From Polynucleobacter acidiphobus (GTDB taxonomy: Bacteria; Pseudomonadota; Gammaproteobacteria; Burkholderiales; Burkholderiaceae), in NCBI RefSeq assembly GCF_003065385.1, contig NZ_CP023277.1:1768889-1832888 (forward strand): DNA of 64,000 bases. The letters are read 5' to 3'. Positions 21,137 through 29,965 of the stretch are shown piece by piece (within the stretch, counting starts at the first letter, position 1; every line of letters starts with the position of its first letter). A program made the position numbers and the translations under genes. A model generated the notes under the pieces. It made no database searches. It was not told where the DNA came from and saw only the letters and a program-made list of their open reading frames with translations.

Positions 21137-22048
21137 CTAATCTTTATGGATCCAGGTCAGCGAAGACCATGAAGGCTCCGTTGCAGCACACACATCAACG
21201 CCCTCATCGATTGCACGATCACCCTCATACGATTTAACGAACTCGGTCAAATCCGAATGAATAGATAGATTCTGAAAATTAAAGGCATCTTGATCCAATA
21301 GGTGGGATGGAACGATGTGATGCAGGGAACGAAACAGGTTTTCGATCCGACCGGGAAATTCCTTTTCCCATTCACGGAGTAATTTCTTCATAGCAGCCCT
21401 TTGCAGGTTTGGCTGACTACCACATAGATCACAGGGAATAATTGGAAACTCCATCGATTGCGCATAGCGCTCAATCAACTTTTCAGGAACATAGGCTAGT
21501 GGCCGAATGACCAAATGACGCCCATCATCTGAGCGTAATTTGGGTGGCATTGCCTTTAGCTTGCCCCCATAAAACATATTGAGCAGTAATGTTTCTAGGA
21601 TGTCGTCTCGGTGATGCCCCAAGGCAATCTTGGTTGCCCCAAGCTCATCGGCCACTCGATACAAAATTCCGCGTCGCAAACGAGAACACAATCCGCAGGT
21701 TGTCTTGCCCTCAGGAATCACCCTTTTCACAATGCTATAGGTGTCTTGCTCTTCAATATGAAAAGGGATGTTGAGTTGGCGTAAATAATTAGGCAGTGTG
21801 TCACTGGGAAAGTTGGGCTGTTTTTGATCTAAGTTCACAGCAACCAGATCAAATGAAATTGGTGCCCGCTCACGCAACTTCAATAAAATATCAAGCAAGG
21901 TATAACTATCCTTGCCACCAGAAAGGCATACCATCACCTTATCGCCATCGGCAATCATGCCAAAATCGCCGATAGCCTGACCAACTAGGCGGCATAGTTT
22001 TTTATCTAGCTTATTCTCTTCAAATGCTTGCTTGCGAGGGTCTACCAT
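21137..22048 (-). CDS. ttcA: tRNA 2-thiocytidine synthetase TtcA
   Basis: A 303-residue PP-loop ATPase that thiolates cytidine 32 of certain tRNAs using an Fe-S cluster. The PP-loop SGGKDS lies at residues 43-48. Fe-S ligands Cys118 and Cys121 (CGLCSR) and a later Cys pair ([11 protein letters not shown]) match TtcA. GHHRDD follows the substrate site. It lies 18 bp downstream of folB and is probably the last gene of the SDR-folB-ttcA transcript. Confidence 0.95.
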   Translation of the reverse strand: MVDPRKQAFEENKLDKKLCRLVGQAIGDFGMIADGDKVMVCLSGGKDSYTLLDILLKLRERAPISFDLVAVNLDQKQPNFPSDTLPNYLRQLNIPFHIEEQDTYSIVKRVIPEGKTTCGLCSRLRRGILYRVADELGATKIALGHHRDDILETLLLNMFYGGKLKAMPPKLRSDDGRHLVIRPLAYVPEKLIERYAQSMEFPIIPCDLCGSQPNLQRAAMKKLLREWEKEFPGRIENLFRSLHHIVPSHLLDQDAFNFQNLSIHSDLTEFVKSYEGDRAIDEGVDVCAATEPSWSSLTWIHKD

Positions 22049-22066
22049 CTGCGGCTCCCATTAGCC

Positions 22067-22462
22067 TTACGATTGCTTCATCTTAAAGACTTCAACGCCG
22101 ACCGCCTCACAATCCGGATAGACATCGGGCTTTGCAGTACTCACTCGAACTGCCATCACATTCGGATGCTCAAGAATTGCTGCCACGATTTCATCGCAGA
22201 GGGTTTCTTGTAAATGAATATGGCCGCGCTTAACGCGCTCTGCAATGGTTTTGCGAATGAAATCGTAATCAAGTACCTCTTCTAAGCGATCTTGCTTCGG
22301 GGTATTTAGCTCTAAGGGAACATAAATCTCGACATTAAAGATCACCCTCTGCTCAGCGCGCTTCTCAAAATCATGTACACCAATATTGATATAAACCTCG
22401 TAATCTTTCAAAAAGAGGCGTCGACAATGAATCAGACTTGGATGAGATAGTAAGGAGTGCAT
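22067..22462 (-). CDS. folB: Dihydroneopterin aldolase
   Basis: A 131-residue FolB-type aldolase that converts 7,8-dihydroneopterin to 6-hydroxymethyl-dihydropterin in folate synthesis. The pattern is IGVHDFEKRAEQRVIFNVEIYV near the N-terminus, LDYDFIRKTI in the middle and HLQETLCDEIVAAIL, which contains the catalytic region. It sits 5 bp after the SDR gene, consistent with a pterin/folate operon. Confidence 0.92.
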   Translation of the reverse strand: MHSLLSHPSLIHCRRLFLKDYEVYINIGVHDFEKRAEQRVIFNVEIYVPLELNTPKQDRLEEVLDYDFIRKTIAERVKRGHIHLQETLCDEIVAAILEHPNVMAVRVSTAKPDVYPDCEAVGVEVFKMKQS

Positions 22463-22467
22463 AGAAC

Positions 22468-23265
22468 CTATTGTTTAATTTTGAACATCACATCGCGATC
22501 GGATGCTAGTAAATGTTGTCCGCCATCGACATACAGCGTGGTGCCCGTAATCGAATTGGCATTGGCTAAGAAAAACGCGGCGCTCGCAATATCCTGCGCG
22601 CTAGATGAATGCCCCAAGGGAGTGACCTGATGGGCTTTCTCGAACTCGGATTGACTTTGATCGCCCGATGGCAGGGTAATACCTGGGGCTAAACCAACAG
22701 AGCGCATATATGGCGCGAAATCGCGGGCCATCATTTCGGTTGCAGTCAATAGCGCGCTTTTGGAAAGCGTATACGAAAAATAATCTGGATTTAAGTTGAT
22801 TAATTTTTGATCCAGTATTTGAATCGTTGCAGGAACAAAGTCTTTGCTAATTGGCTGAGACTTGAGGTGACGAAACATTGCTTGAGCCATCAGTACTGGA
22901 GCCGCTAGATTAATTTGAGTATGCCGCTCAATCAGGTCTGCGCTTACTAGATGATCATCTTGGCTCGGCCGATCGTATTCAAAAATCGCAGCACTGTTAA
23001 TCAAGCAATCAATTCTTGAGAATTGGTCGATACTTTTTTTGATCAGAAATTCAGTCTCTGCTGGGCGCAACAAATTTGCCTGCAACGCAATTGCCTTAAC
23101 CCCCAATCCATGAATCTCATCAACTACGGCTTTTGCCTCTTGGGTGGATTGCCCATAATGAATAATGACATTCCAGCCCTCACGAGCAAAATACAAGGCG
23201 ATTTCTCGACCAAGGCGCTTAGCTGCGCCCGTGACCAATACTGTCCGATCTGCCATTGTTTTCAT
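22468..23265 (-). CDS. SDR-family pteridine/dihydromonapterin reductase-like protein
   Basis: A 265-residue short-chain dehydrogenase. The cofactor motif VTGAAKRLGREIA lies at about 10-22, NSAA near 89, and the catalytic Tyr-Lys as YFSYTLSKSA at about 157-166, followed by PGITLPSG. The Arg after the first glycine block (AAKRLG) and the placement directly before folB point to a pteridine reductase (FolM-like). The exact pterin substrate is inferred from context. Only 34 bp separate it from the divergent MidA-like gene. Confidence 0.8.
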   Translation of the reverse strand: MKTMADRTVLVTGAAKRLGREIALYFAREGWNVIIHYGQSTQEAKAVVDEIHGLGVKAIALQANLLRPAETEFLIKKSIDQFSRIDCLINSAAIFEYDRPSQDDHLVSADLIERHTQINLAAPVLMAQAMFRHLKSQPISKDFVPATIQILDQKLINLNPDYFSYTLSKSALLTATEMMARDFAPYMRSVGLAPGITLPSGDQSQSEFEKAHQVTPLGHSSSAQDIASAAFFLANANSITGTTLYVDGGQHLLASDRDVMFKIKQ

Positions 23266-23299
23266 GTGCTATGGAAAAACTCACTTAGACTAGCGAGCT

Positions 23300-24478
23300 A
23301 TGGATATTAACCTGACACAGGCGCAAGCGGAGCATTTAAAAGCCATCCTGACCAAAATTTCCCATGAAATTGGGGAAAAAGGCGGCTGGATTCCGTTTTC
23401 ACGCTATATGGAGCTCGCCCTGTATCAACCAAGCCTTGGTTACTACACCAGCGCCCTAGAAAAATTTGGGCGCTCTGGTGATTTCATAACGGCCCCAGAA
23501 ATCAGCCCATTTTTTGGCCAAACCATCGTGAATACGATTCTGCCGGTGCTAGAAGGATTAAGAAAGCAGAGACAACAGACCCGCATCATCGAAATCGGCG
23601 CAGGGACAGGGCAGCTCGCCAAGACGATTCTATTGGATCTGCACCGTCGTGGCTTTGACCTTGATGAATATCACATCATTGATGTATCACCAAATTTGAT
23701 TGGACGTCAAAAGGCATTGCTCCAGGACGCCTGCCAAAGCCATGGGATTAAAACGCGTTGCCTGTGGCATTCAGAAGTGTTGCCGTCTTTTCATGGCGTC
23801 ATTCTTGGGAATGAAGTGCTCGACGCGATTCCCTGTGAGCGTATTGTGTATCAAAACCATGCCTGGCACTATGCCGGGGTGGGGCTTGGAGCAGAGCCTG
23901 ATCAATTTCTTATATCTGTACCCGGAGAAAAACTAGAGGTTCAGCCATTGATCGACTGCGCTAGCGATGGGTACACAACCGAAATCCACCCTCAGGCTGA
24001 GGCTTGGTTTACAAAAGTGATTGATCGACTCGAACAGGGTTTATTACTGATGATTGACTATGGTTTTCATCAACACGAGTATTACCATCCCCAACGAAAT
24101 ACCGGCACACTCATGGCGCACTACCGTCATCAAGCGCTAACTAATGTTCTGGCCCTACCGGGAATATCAGACATAACATGCCACATTAATTTCTCGAACC
24201 TTTTGCATTCAATTGAGAATAAGGAAAATGCTCAGTCATTTTTTTCTAGCCAAGCATCGTACTTATTGGATGCTGGCATTACCGATTTAGTATTGCAGCA
24301 ATCCGATCCACGCGACCCTCAGCAGATGATCGCCATATCCAATGGGATACAGAAATTAATCTCGGAGGCGGAAATGGGGGAACTCTTTAAAGTACTGGCT
24401 TTTGGTAAACGCTTAGAGGGTCTTGATTTGGACCTCTATGCACTCCCCGGCTTTGGGGGTCGTAACCGGGTTTATTGA
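23300..24478 (+). CDS. MidA/NDUFAF7-like SAM-dependent methyltransferase
   Basis: A 392-residue DUF185-family protein. The characteristic start GGWIPFSRYMELALYQPSLGYYTS leads to FGRSGDFITAPEISPFFGQ and the SAM-binding EIGAGTGQLAKTIL (about residues 99-112), then LGNEVLDAIPCERI. The mitochondrial relative NDUFAF7 symmetrically dimethylates an arginine of complex I subunit NDUFS2; the bacterial role is less certain. It is convergent with cca, overlapping it by 7 bp. Confidence 0.88.
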   Translation: MDINLTQAQAEHLKAILTKISHEIGEKGGWIPFSRYMELALYQPSLGYYTSALEKFGRSGDFITAPEISPFFGQTIVNTILPVLEGLRKQRQQTRIIEIGAGTGQLAKTILLDLHRRGFDLDEYHIIDVSPNLIGRQKALLQDACQSHGIKTRCLWHSEVLPSFHGVILGNEVLDAIPCERIVYQNHAWHYAGVGLGAEPDQFLISVPGEKLEVQPLIDCASDGYTTEIHPQAEAWFTKVIDRLEQGLLLMIDYGFHQHEYYHPQRNTGTLMAHYRHQALTNVLALPGISDITCHINFSNLLHSIENKENAQSFFSSQASYLLDAGITDLVLQQSDPRDPQQMIAISNGIQKLISEAEMGELFKVLAFGKRLEGLDLDLYALPGFGGRNRVY

Positions 24479-25602
24479 GATAGTGCCTCTTGAATGGTGA
24501 AGAGGCGCACCCTCTCAAGCTCCACATGAATTGCTTTACCTAACTCATTGGTGTTTGAGCGTTGGCTTACAGACTTCGCAATTTGTCCGGCATCAATACC
24601 CATCAATTTACTAATTAGCTTTTGCCAAACTGCCACATCAATACCTAGAACCTCAAAAAGAGTGAGCGCTTCACTGATGCGCTGAGGCTTTCTCCATAAG
24701 TCAGTCCGATTAAAAAATGCCAGGATATCCATAGGAATTAATTTAGAGTGCGCTGACTCAAAATCTGCAGCAATCTGGCAATATTCGGCAATCTCATTAG
24801 GCCACTTGGACCTGCGAGCCCACTCCTGGATTTCAGCAGGAGGGATGGTTCTTAATAAACAGGCGATACGCTGATTTAACTCGGGGTACGCCGCGACAAC
24901 CAAATGCATTGCATGCCGAATACTCTTTTGAACATTTTCCTGATGCCACTGTTTCTCAAAGCCAGCTGGCAAAACATCCGCTAGGGCATTGCAGTGATTA
25001 AGTGTTTCGATAAACCGGAGTGGCTCTGTTTCTTCCATGGCGCGCGCTAGCTCTTGCCAGATGCGCTCCTTTGATAAGGTTTCTAATTCAAGCGCATCAA
25101 CCATTCGTCTCATATAAACGAACGTCTCGGGCGCAATATGAAAATCTGGAAAACGTGCCGCAAATCGGGCGACGCGCAATACCCTTAAAGGATCCTCTAA
25201 AAAAGCATTTGAGACGTGCTGCAATACGCCCGCCCTCAGATCAGCCTGACCACCATAGGGATCGACGATCTCCCCGGCTGGCTCACCGACTTCATTGACT
25301 GCCTGGGCCATCGCATTGATGGTCAAGTCGCGTCTTTGCAGATCCTCCTCTAGGGTCACACTTGGGTCTGCATGAAAAGTAAAGCCTTGGTGGCCTGGTG
25401 CTGTTTTGCGTTCCGTCCTAGCTAAGGCATATTCGGCATTCGTGATGGGATGCAAAAACACCGGGAAATGACTACCCACTGGCCGAAATCCTTTTTGCAT
25501 CATTTCATCGGCTGTGCTTCCAACCACCACGTAATCAATATCATGAACCGCTTTTCCAAGCAAACGGTCCCGCACCGCACCGCCAACTTGATAAATCTTC
25601 AA
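24472..25602 (-). CDS. cca: CCA-adding tRNA nucleotidyltransferase with degenerate HD region
   Basis: Adds or repairs the 3' CCA of tRNAs. Class II motifs are clear: GGAVRDRLLG, the catalytic DIDYVV, and RRDLTINAMA, followed by DPLRVLRVARFAARF. Of its 376 residues, the C-terminal region is shorter than in the 410-residue E. coli enzyme, and the HD phosphohydrolase motif is absent. Where ALLHDLGK is expected the sequence reads IACLLRTI. The start is TTG at 25602, overlapping the upstream stop by 4 bp. The nucleotidyltransferase activity looks intact, whereas phosphatase activity is doubtful. Confidence 0.93.
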   Translation of the reverse strand: MKIYQVGGAVRDRLLGKAVHDIDYVVVGSTADEMMQKGFRPVGSHFPVFLHPITNAEYALARTERKTAPGHQGFTFHADPSVTLEEDLQRRDLTINAMAQAVNEVGEPAGEIVDPYGGQADLRAGVLQHVSNAFLEDPLRVLRVARFAARFPDFHIAPETFVYMRRMVDALELETLSKERIWQELARAMEETEPLRFIETLNHCNALADVLPAGFEKQWHQENVQKSIRHAMHLVVAAYPELNQRIACLLRTIPPAEIQEWARRSKWPNEIAEYCQIAADFESAHSKLIPMDILAFFNRTDLWRKPQRISEALTLFEVLGIDVAVWQKLISKLMGIDAGQIAKSVSQRSNTNELGKAIHVELERVRLFTIQEALSQ

Positions 25603-26510
25603 GTTAACAAACTCTCAATACGCTGTTTGGTAATCCTAAACTCATCAACCAAAGCGTCTTTTCCACCCGCAGGCAATATATTGGGAATACTCATGGAGGC
25701 AATATTGTCACGTGACATTAAGGTCGGGCCAGGGCCAAATTCAAATGCCAAGGCCTGTAGGTATCCAGCCCAATTGGGCAAAGAAATGATGAGACGATCC
25801 TTACCCGCTTTGCGAGCCGCAAATTCAACCAACTGTTTCATCGTGAACACCTCGGGACCCACCAAATCATAGGTCTGATGAATAGTACTGGGGTGAGCTA
25901 GGGCCATGACAAACGCACTAGCAACATCATTAACGCTCACTGGCTGAAACTTGGCATGTGAATACGCCAATGGAATCACCGGGAATAGCTTCGCTAGATT
26001 AGCAAAGGTATTAATGAACTGATCGTGCTCTCCAAAAATGACCGATGGTCTAAAAATGGTCCAATCTAAACCGCTGGCTCGCACCCGATTCTCACCGTCA
26101 CCCTTACTGCGTTGGTACATTGAGGGACCATTCGAGTCGGCACCTAAAGCACTCATATGCAGATAGCGTTTGAGTTGCTTGGCTTTCATGGCCTCGATGA
26201 TTGCCTGAGGCAAATCCACATGGGCTCTTTTAAAACCAGGGCCATATGGTTTTGCTACTTGATCTTGCAAGATACCAACTAGGTTGATTACCGCCCCGTG
26301 TGGCTTTACATCTCCGCATAATCGCTCAATGACTCTAGGCTGATTTACATCCGCCTCAACTAAGGTCACACTGGGTAAGAGCCGAAGGTCTCGCATGGCG
26401 CTATAACGCCGCGATGGAATCAAGACGGAGTAGCCTTTACTTTGTAGCTTCTGGCTAATGGCTTTACCAACAAAGCCGCTCCCACCAATTAATAAAATGT
26501 CATGTTTCAT
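25599..26510 (-). CDS. Complex I NDUFA9-like NAD(P)-binding protein
   Basis: A 303-residue atypical short-chain dehydrogenase of the NmrA/NDUFA9 group. The cofactor motif IGGSGFVGKAISQKL lies at about 7-21, VINLVG near 76-81, and YQRSKGDGENRVR at about 131-143 replaces the usual YxxxK. It then reads TIFRPSVIFGEHDQFIN. It overlaps both neighbours (slt and cca) by 4 bp, so the three form a tight operon. The role in respiratory complex I is known for the mitochondrial relative and only inferred for the bacterial protein. Confidence 0.85.
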   Translation of the reverse strand: MKHDILLIGGSGFVGKAISQKLQSKGYSVLIPSRRYSAMRDLRLLPSVTLVEADVNQPRVIERLCGDVKPHGAVINLVGILQDQVAKPYGPGFKRAHVDLPQAIIEAMKAKQLKRYLHMSALGADSNGPSMYQRSKGDGENRVRASGLDWTIFRPSVIFGEHDQFINTFANLAKLFPVIPLAYSHAKFQPVSVNDVASAFVMALAHPSTIHQTYDLVGPEVFTMKQLVEFAARKAGKDRLIISLPNWAGYLQALAFEFGPGPTLMSRDNIASMSIPNILPAGGKDALVDEFRITKQRIESLLT

Positions 26511-28468
26511 GGTAGTTCACTTAATACAGCAGTTTTAGGCGCAATCACTCCAAGCCGTTGTTTCATGGGAGTAGTTTGCCCATCCATTAAAAGCGAATAG
26601 TAGCTCGCATTGGCAAGCACATTCTTCACGTAGGTACGAGTCTCATTAAAAGGAATCGATTCCACAAAAATTGCCCCCTCAGTGGATTGGTTTAACCTTT
26701 CTCGCCACGATTTTGGCCGAGATGGGCCAGCATTGTAGGCGGCGGATGCCAATACCCAAGAGTCATCAAGGTCTTTTAAAACCATATTTAAGTAATGGCT
26801 TCCTAAGGTCAAATTCGTTTGCGTTTCTTTAAGACGTTCGTTGGTATAGGAATTCATACCAATTTTCTTAGCAACATACTTGGCGGTATTGGGCATCACC
26901 TGCATCAAACCCGAAGCACCCACCGATGATGAGGCGTTGGTAATGAAACGAGACTCTTGACGGATCAAACCATAAGCCCAGGCTAAGTTCAAATCAATAT
27001 TCTTAGCAATCGGACTGAGCTGATCTTTAAAAGGGGTGGGGTAGCGCAGGGCAAAATCATGCTCACCTTTTGTGCGATCGGCCGTATTGACCGTACGATC
27101 ATATAAATGGATACGTTTGGCATATTCTGCGGCAGCTAGTAATTGGCGATCGCTCATGCCCCGTAACTCCCAGTTCCACTCACGATTTCCTTCAAAGCGA
27201 AGGTTCATGGCATAAAAACGCTCAGCCCGAGTAAACCCAGGGCGCTTCCCCATCTCCTTAATTTCCCCGTCGCTAACTTTCACTTTGGGCGGAATCACAA
27301 TCGGCTTACCGAGCTCCTCGCGCGCTAACTGTCCATAAAAACTAAATTGGTCTTCGAGTAATTGAAACTGCGCATTGGCTTTCTCAGGGTCTCCCAATTC
27401 TTTCAACGATCTTCCGTACCAATAGGTCCATGCAGGATCACGCTGACGAACGACCGGATTCATCGATTCAATCGACTCACGCACCAGCTGCCAATCGTGG
27501 GCCCGTAAAGCTGTACGAACTTTCCATTCCTGAGTTTCTGCGGATAGTAAGGAATTAAAACCTAATTGCTGTTGGCGTCGATATGCATCATAGGCATTTC
27601 GATCTAGGCGTTTTGCTAAAAATTGCCCAATCACACCCCATGCCATCGCTTGATCTTCTTTGTTATAGCGTAAGCTAGTTTGCAAGAAGTCACGGTAGGT
27701 TTTACTTGAGTCTGCTCTTGCACTGCGCACAATACTGGCAATCGGATCTTCTCCGCCAATACGTCGCCCTGCGGTTTCAAAATTCATTTCAGCAGCAGCG
27801 CGACCAAGCGCTCTGGCCTGAGAGTTGGACAGACCATTTGCCTGGACTAATGCCGGCACCAACTCTTGGCAAGCCAACCCAAACTGGCGTGGATCAACCA
27901 TGATTTTGAGTGTATCTTGACCAACACGCTTTGCGTCTTCTTGCTTTACAAGTCGTGAATGAAGGGCATAACACTTCACATTGGTATCGTCATCCAAGAC
28001 AAATTTAGGATATTCCTGATCAAACTGAGCCCAATCTTTCCGTTTACCAAGAACCAATAACCAATCGTTGCGCATCCGATCGCCGATCGCAGTCCCCTCA
28101 TAGGTTTTTAGAAAAGCGCCAACCTCCTCATCAACCGAGGAATCAGCTCTTGCTTCATTTCCTTTATCAAACATTTGCGGCTTGATTCGAAAATACCGGA
28201 CATAATCCGTATCCGGATAGTTACTTAATTGCGCTGAGAGCTGTTGAGTTTTTGGTACATCATTACGCCGCGCGGCATCGCGTAACTCAATAAATAATTT
28301 ATCCGCTTCGGTGAGCTCATAAGGAGCGGGCTGGCCCGGGGAAGATTTGCTGACATTCGGCTTTTTAGCAAAGCCGCTTTCCCAGGCACCCAAGCAAAGC
28401 ACTAGGATCGCCAAAAGAAGAAAGTGCTTGATCGGGTGTTTTGGCATAAAAGCAAAATTTCGGTTCAT
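26507..28468 (-). CDS. slt: Soluble lytic murein transglycosylase (Slt70 family)
   Basis: A 653-residue periplasmic enzyme that cleaves peptidoglycan glycan strands to 1,6-anhydro products. The signal peptide is residues 1-35 (HFLLLAILVLCLGAWESGFA). A long helical U-domain follows, and the C-terminal SLT domain has the catalytic Glu in RQESRFITNASS, then GASGLMQVMPNTA and ASAAYNAGPSRP. A start at Met8 (28447) would also give a good signal peptide. It is divergent from the formyl-THF cyclo-ligase gene with a 29-bp gap and is the first gene of the slt-NDUFA9-cca run. Confidence 0.94.
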   Translation of the reverse strand: MNRNFAFMPKHPIKHFLLLAILVLCLGAWESGFAKKPNVSKSSPGQPAPYELTEADKLFIELRDAARRNDVPKTQQLSAQLSNYPDTDYVRYFRIKPQMFDKGNEARADSSVDEEVGAFLKTYEGTAIGDRMRNDWLLVLGKRKDWAQFDQEYPKFVLDDDTNVKCYALHSRLVKQEDAKRVGQDTLKIMVDPRQFGLACQELVPALVQANGLSNSQARALGRAAAEMNFETAGRRIGGEDPIASIVRSARADSSKTYRDFLQTSLRYNKEDQAMAWGVIGQFLAKRLDRNAYDAYRRQQQLGFNSLLSAETQEWKVRTALRAHDWQLVRESIESMNPVVRQRDPAWTYWYGRSLKELGDPEKANAQFQLLEDQFSFYGQLAREELGKPIVIPPKVKVSDGEIKEMGKRPGFTRAERFYAMNLRFEGNREWNWELRGMSDRQLLAAAEYAKRIHLYDRTVNTADRTKGEHDFALRYPTPFKDQLSPIAKNIDLNLAWAYGLIRQESRFITNASSSVGASGLMQVMPNTAKYVAKKIGMNSYTNERLKETQTNLTLGSHYLNMVLKDLDDSWVLASAAYNAGPSRPKSWRERLNQSTEGAIFVESIPFNETRTYVKNVLANASYYSLLMDGQTTPMKQRLGVIAPKTAVLSELP

Positions 28469-28497
28469 TTTGCTATTTTCACCCGATAATAAGTGCC

Positions 28498-29115
28498 ATG
28501 CATACCCCTATTCATCAAATTCGACAGGATCTTTTGAGTCAGCGCGCGTCATTTGCTCGATCCCCCCAATTTGATTCTGCATACACCCATTTTTTATCGC
28601 ATTTTCATCAATTTCTACTCCAAGAAGCACAGACGTATCAAGCCATTGCATTTTGCTGGCCCTATCGTGATGAACTTGATCTGCGCGAGCCCCTGCGAGA
28701 GTGGCAATCCTCGAACTCGGATCGATACCTCTTGTTACCTAAAGTTAGAGCCGATCGGCAATTGAGTTTTTATACCTGGTCGGACTCAGACCCCCTGGTT
28801 CACAATGCCTATGGGATTGCCGAACCCGATCCGACTGCAAGCGGTGTACAAGCCAAGAACCCCGACTGCATTCTAATCCCCTGTGTTGGATGGCTGAATT
28901 ATCAGAATCGATACTGGCGGCTTGGCTATGGAGGAGGCTATTTTGATCGCACTATTGCTTCTTTAAAGCAAGCAGGGCATCGATTTACAACGGTTGGCAT
29001 TGCGTTTGACTGGCAAGCGCTAGGTCTTGATCGCTGGACTCCCGAGGCTCATGACCAAGCACTAGATCTGGTGATCACGAATACTGGAATCTATCGAAAC
29101 TCGATTAAGTCTTAG
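28498..29115 (+). CDS. 5-formyltetrahydrofolate cyclo-ligase
   Basis: A 205-residue enzyme (5-FCL/MTHFS) that converts 5-formyl-THF to 5,10-methenyl-THF with ATP, returning a storage folate to the one-carbon pool. Family marks are WPYRDELDLREPL, LLLPKVRA, the substrate-site segment IPCVGWL and the glycine-rich RLGYGGGYFDRTIA near residues 140-153. Its 3' end overlaps metF tail-to-tail by 11 bp. It fits the folate/methyl-cycle theme of the region. Confidence 0.9.
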   Translation: MHTPIHQIRQDLLSQRASFARSPQFDSAYTHFLSHFHQFLLQEAQTYQAIAFCWPYRDELDLREPLREWQSSNSDRYLLLPKVRADRQLSFYTWSDSDPLVHNAYGIAEPDPTASGVQAKNPDCILIPCVGWLNYQNRYWRLGYGGGYFDRTIASLKQAGHRFTTVGIAFDWQALGLDRWTPEAHDQALDLVITNTGIYRNSIKS

Positions 29116-29947
29116 AGGCTTGGTCCAATTGCAGATTCTGGGCAATGCGGATCACGGGTTCTGCTTGATTTAAGGAATAAAAATGCAGCCCTGGCACTCC
29201 TGCAACGATGAGTTGCTCGCACAATGTGCTCACCACATCCTCACCAAAGGCCTTGATCGAAGCGCTGTCATCACCATATGCCAAAAGACGTAAACGAATC
29301 CAGCGTGGAATTTCTGCGCCGCATGCATCTGAAAAACGCAGCAATTGGGTGCTACTCGTAATCGGCATAATGCCGGCAACCACAGGCACATCAACGCCCA
29401 ATTGATAAGCGTCGTCTACAAACCGAAAATACGCATCGCTATTAAAGAAGTATTGGGTAATCGCCGAGTTAGCACCGGCCTTAATTTTTTGGGCAAAGTA
29501 GGCGATGTCCTTACTTGGCGACTGTGCCTGCGGATGAGTTTCAGGATAAGCGGCCACCTCAATATGAAACCAGTCACCGGTTTCTTGGCGAATAAATTCC
29601 ACCAACTGATTGGCATGCTGCAGCTCGCCATACTGACCCATGCCAGAAGGTAAATCACCACGTAGCGCCACAATTCGTTTAATGCCCAACGCCTTATATT
29701 GCGAAAGAAGCTTCGTAATTAATTCTTTGGAACTACCGACACAGGATAAATGAGGAGCCACTACCTCTCCCGCCCGATGAATCGCTTCGACCGTCTGCAA
29801 GGTTCCCGATTGAGTCGAGCCACCCGCACCAAAGGTCACCGAGTAAAAGGCGGGCTGCAATGCCGTTGTTATTCGCTCTCGCGTTTGCAACAAGCGCGCC
29901 TCCCCCTCCGGGGTTTTGGGGGGGAAGAACTCGACGCTTAATTCCAT
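29105..29947 (-). CDS. metF: 5,10-methylenetetrahydrofolate reductase
   Basis: A 280-residue FAD enzyme that makes 5-methyl-THF, the methyl donor for MetH. The sequence starts with SVEFFPPKTPEGE (catalytic Glu in EFFPPK), then YSVTFGAGGSTQSGT, PHLSCVGSS, ALRGDLP and ITQYFFNSDAY. It lies 18 bp downstream of ahcY on the same strand, so it should be under the SAH riboswitch. In betaproteobacteria the ahcY-metF pair behind an SAH riboswitch is a known arrangement. Confidence 0.96.
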   Translation of the reverse strand: MELSVEFFPPKTPEGEARLLQTRERITTALQPAFYSVTFGAGGSTQSGTLQTVEAIHRAGEVVAPHLSCVGSSKELITKLLSQYKALGIKRIVALRGDLPSGMGQYGELQHANQLVEFIRQETGDWFHIEVAAYPETHPQAQSPSKDIAYFAQKIKAGANSAITQYFFNSDAYFRFVDDAYQLGVDVPVVAGIMPITSSTQLLRFSDACGAEIPRWIRLRLLAYGDDSASIKAFGEDVVSTLCEQLIVAGVPGLHFYSLNQAEPVIRIAQNLQLDQASKT

Positions 29948-29965
29948 AGCAGACCCATTAGCCTT

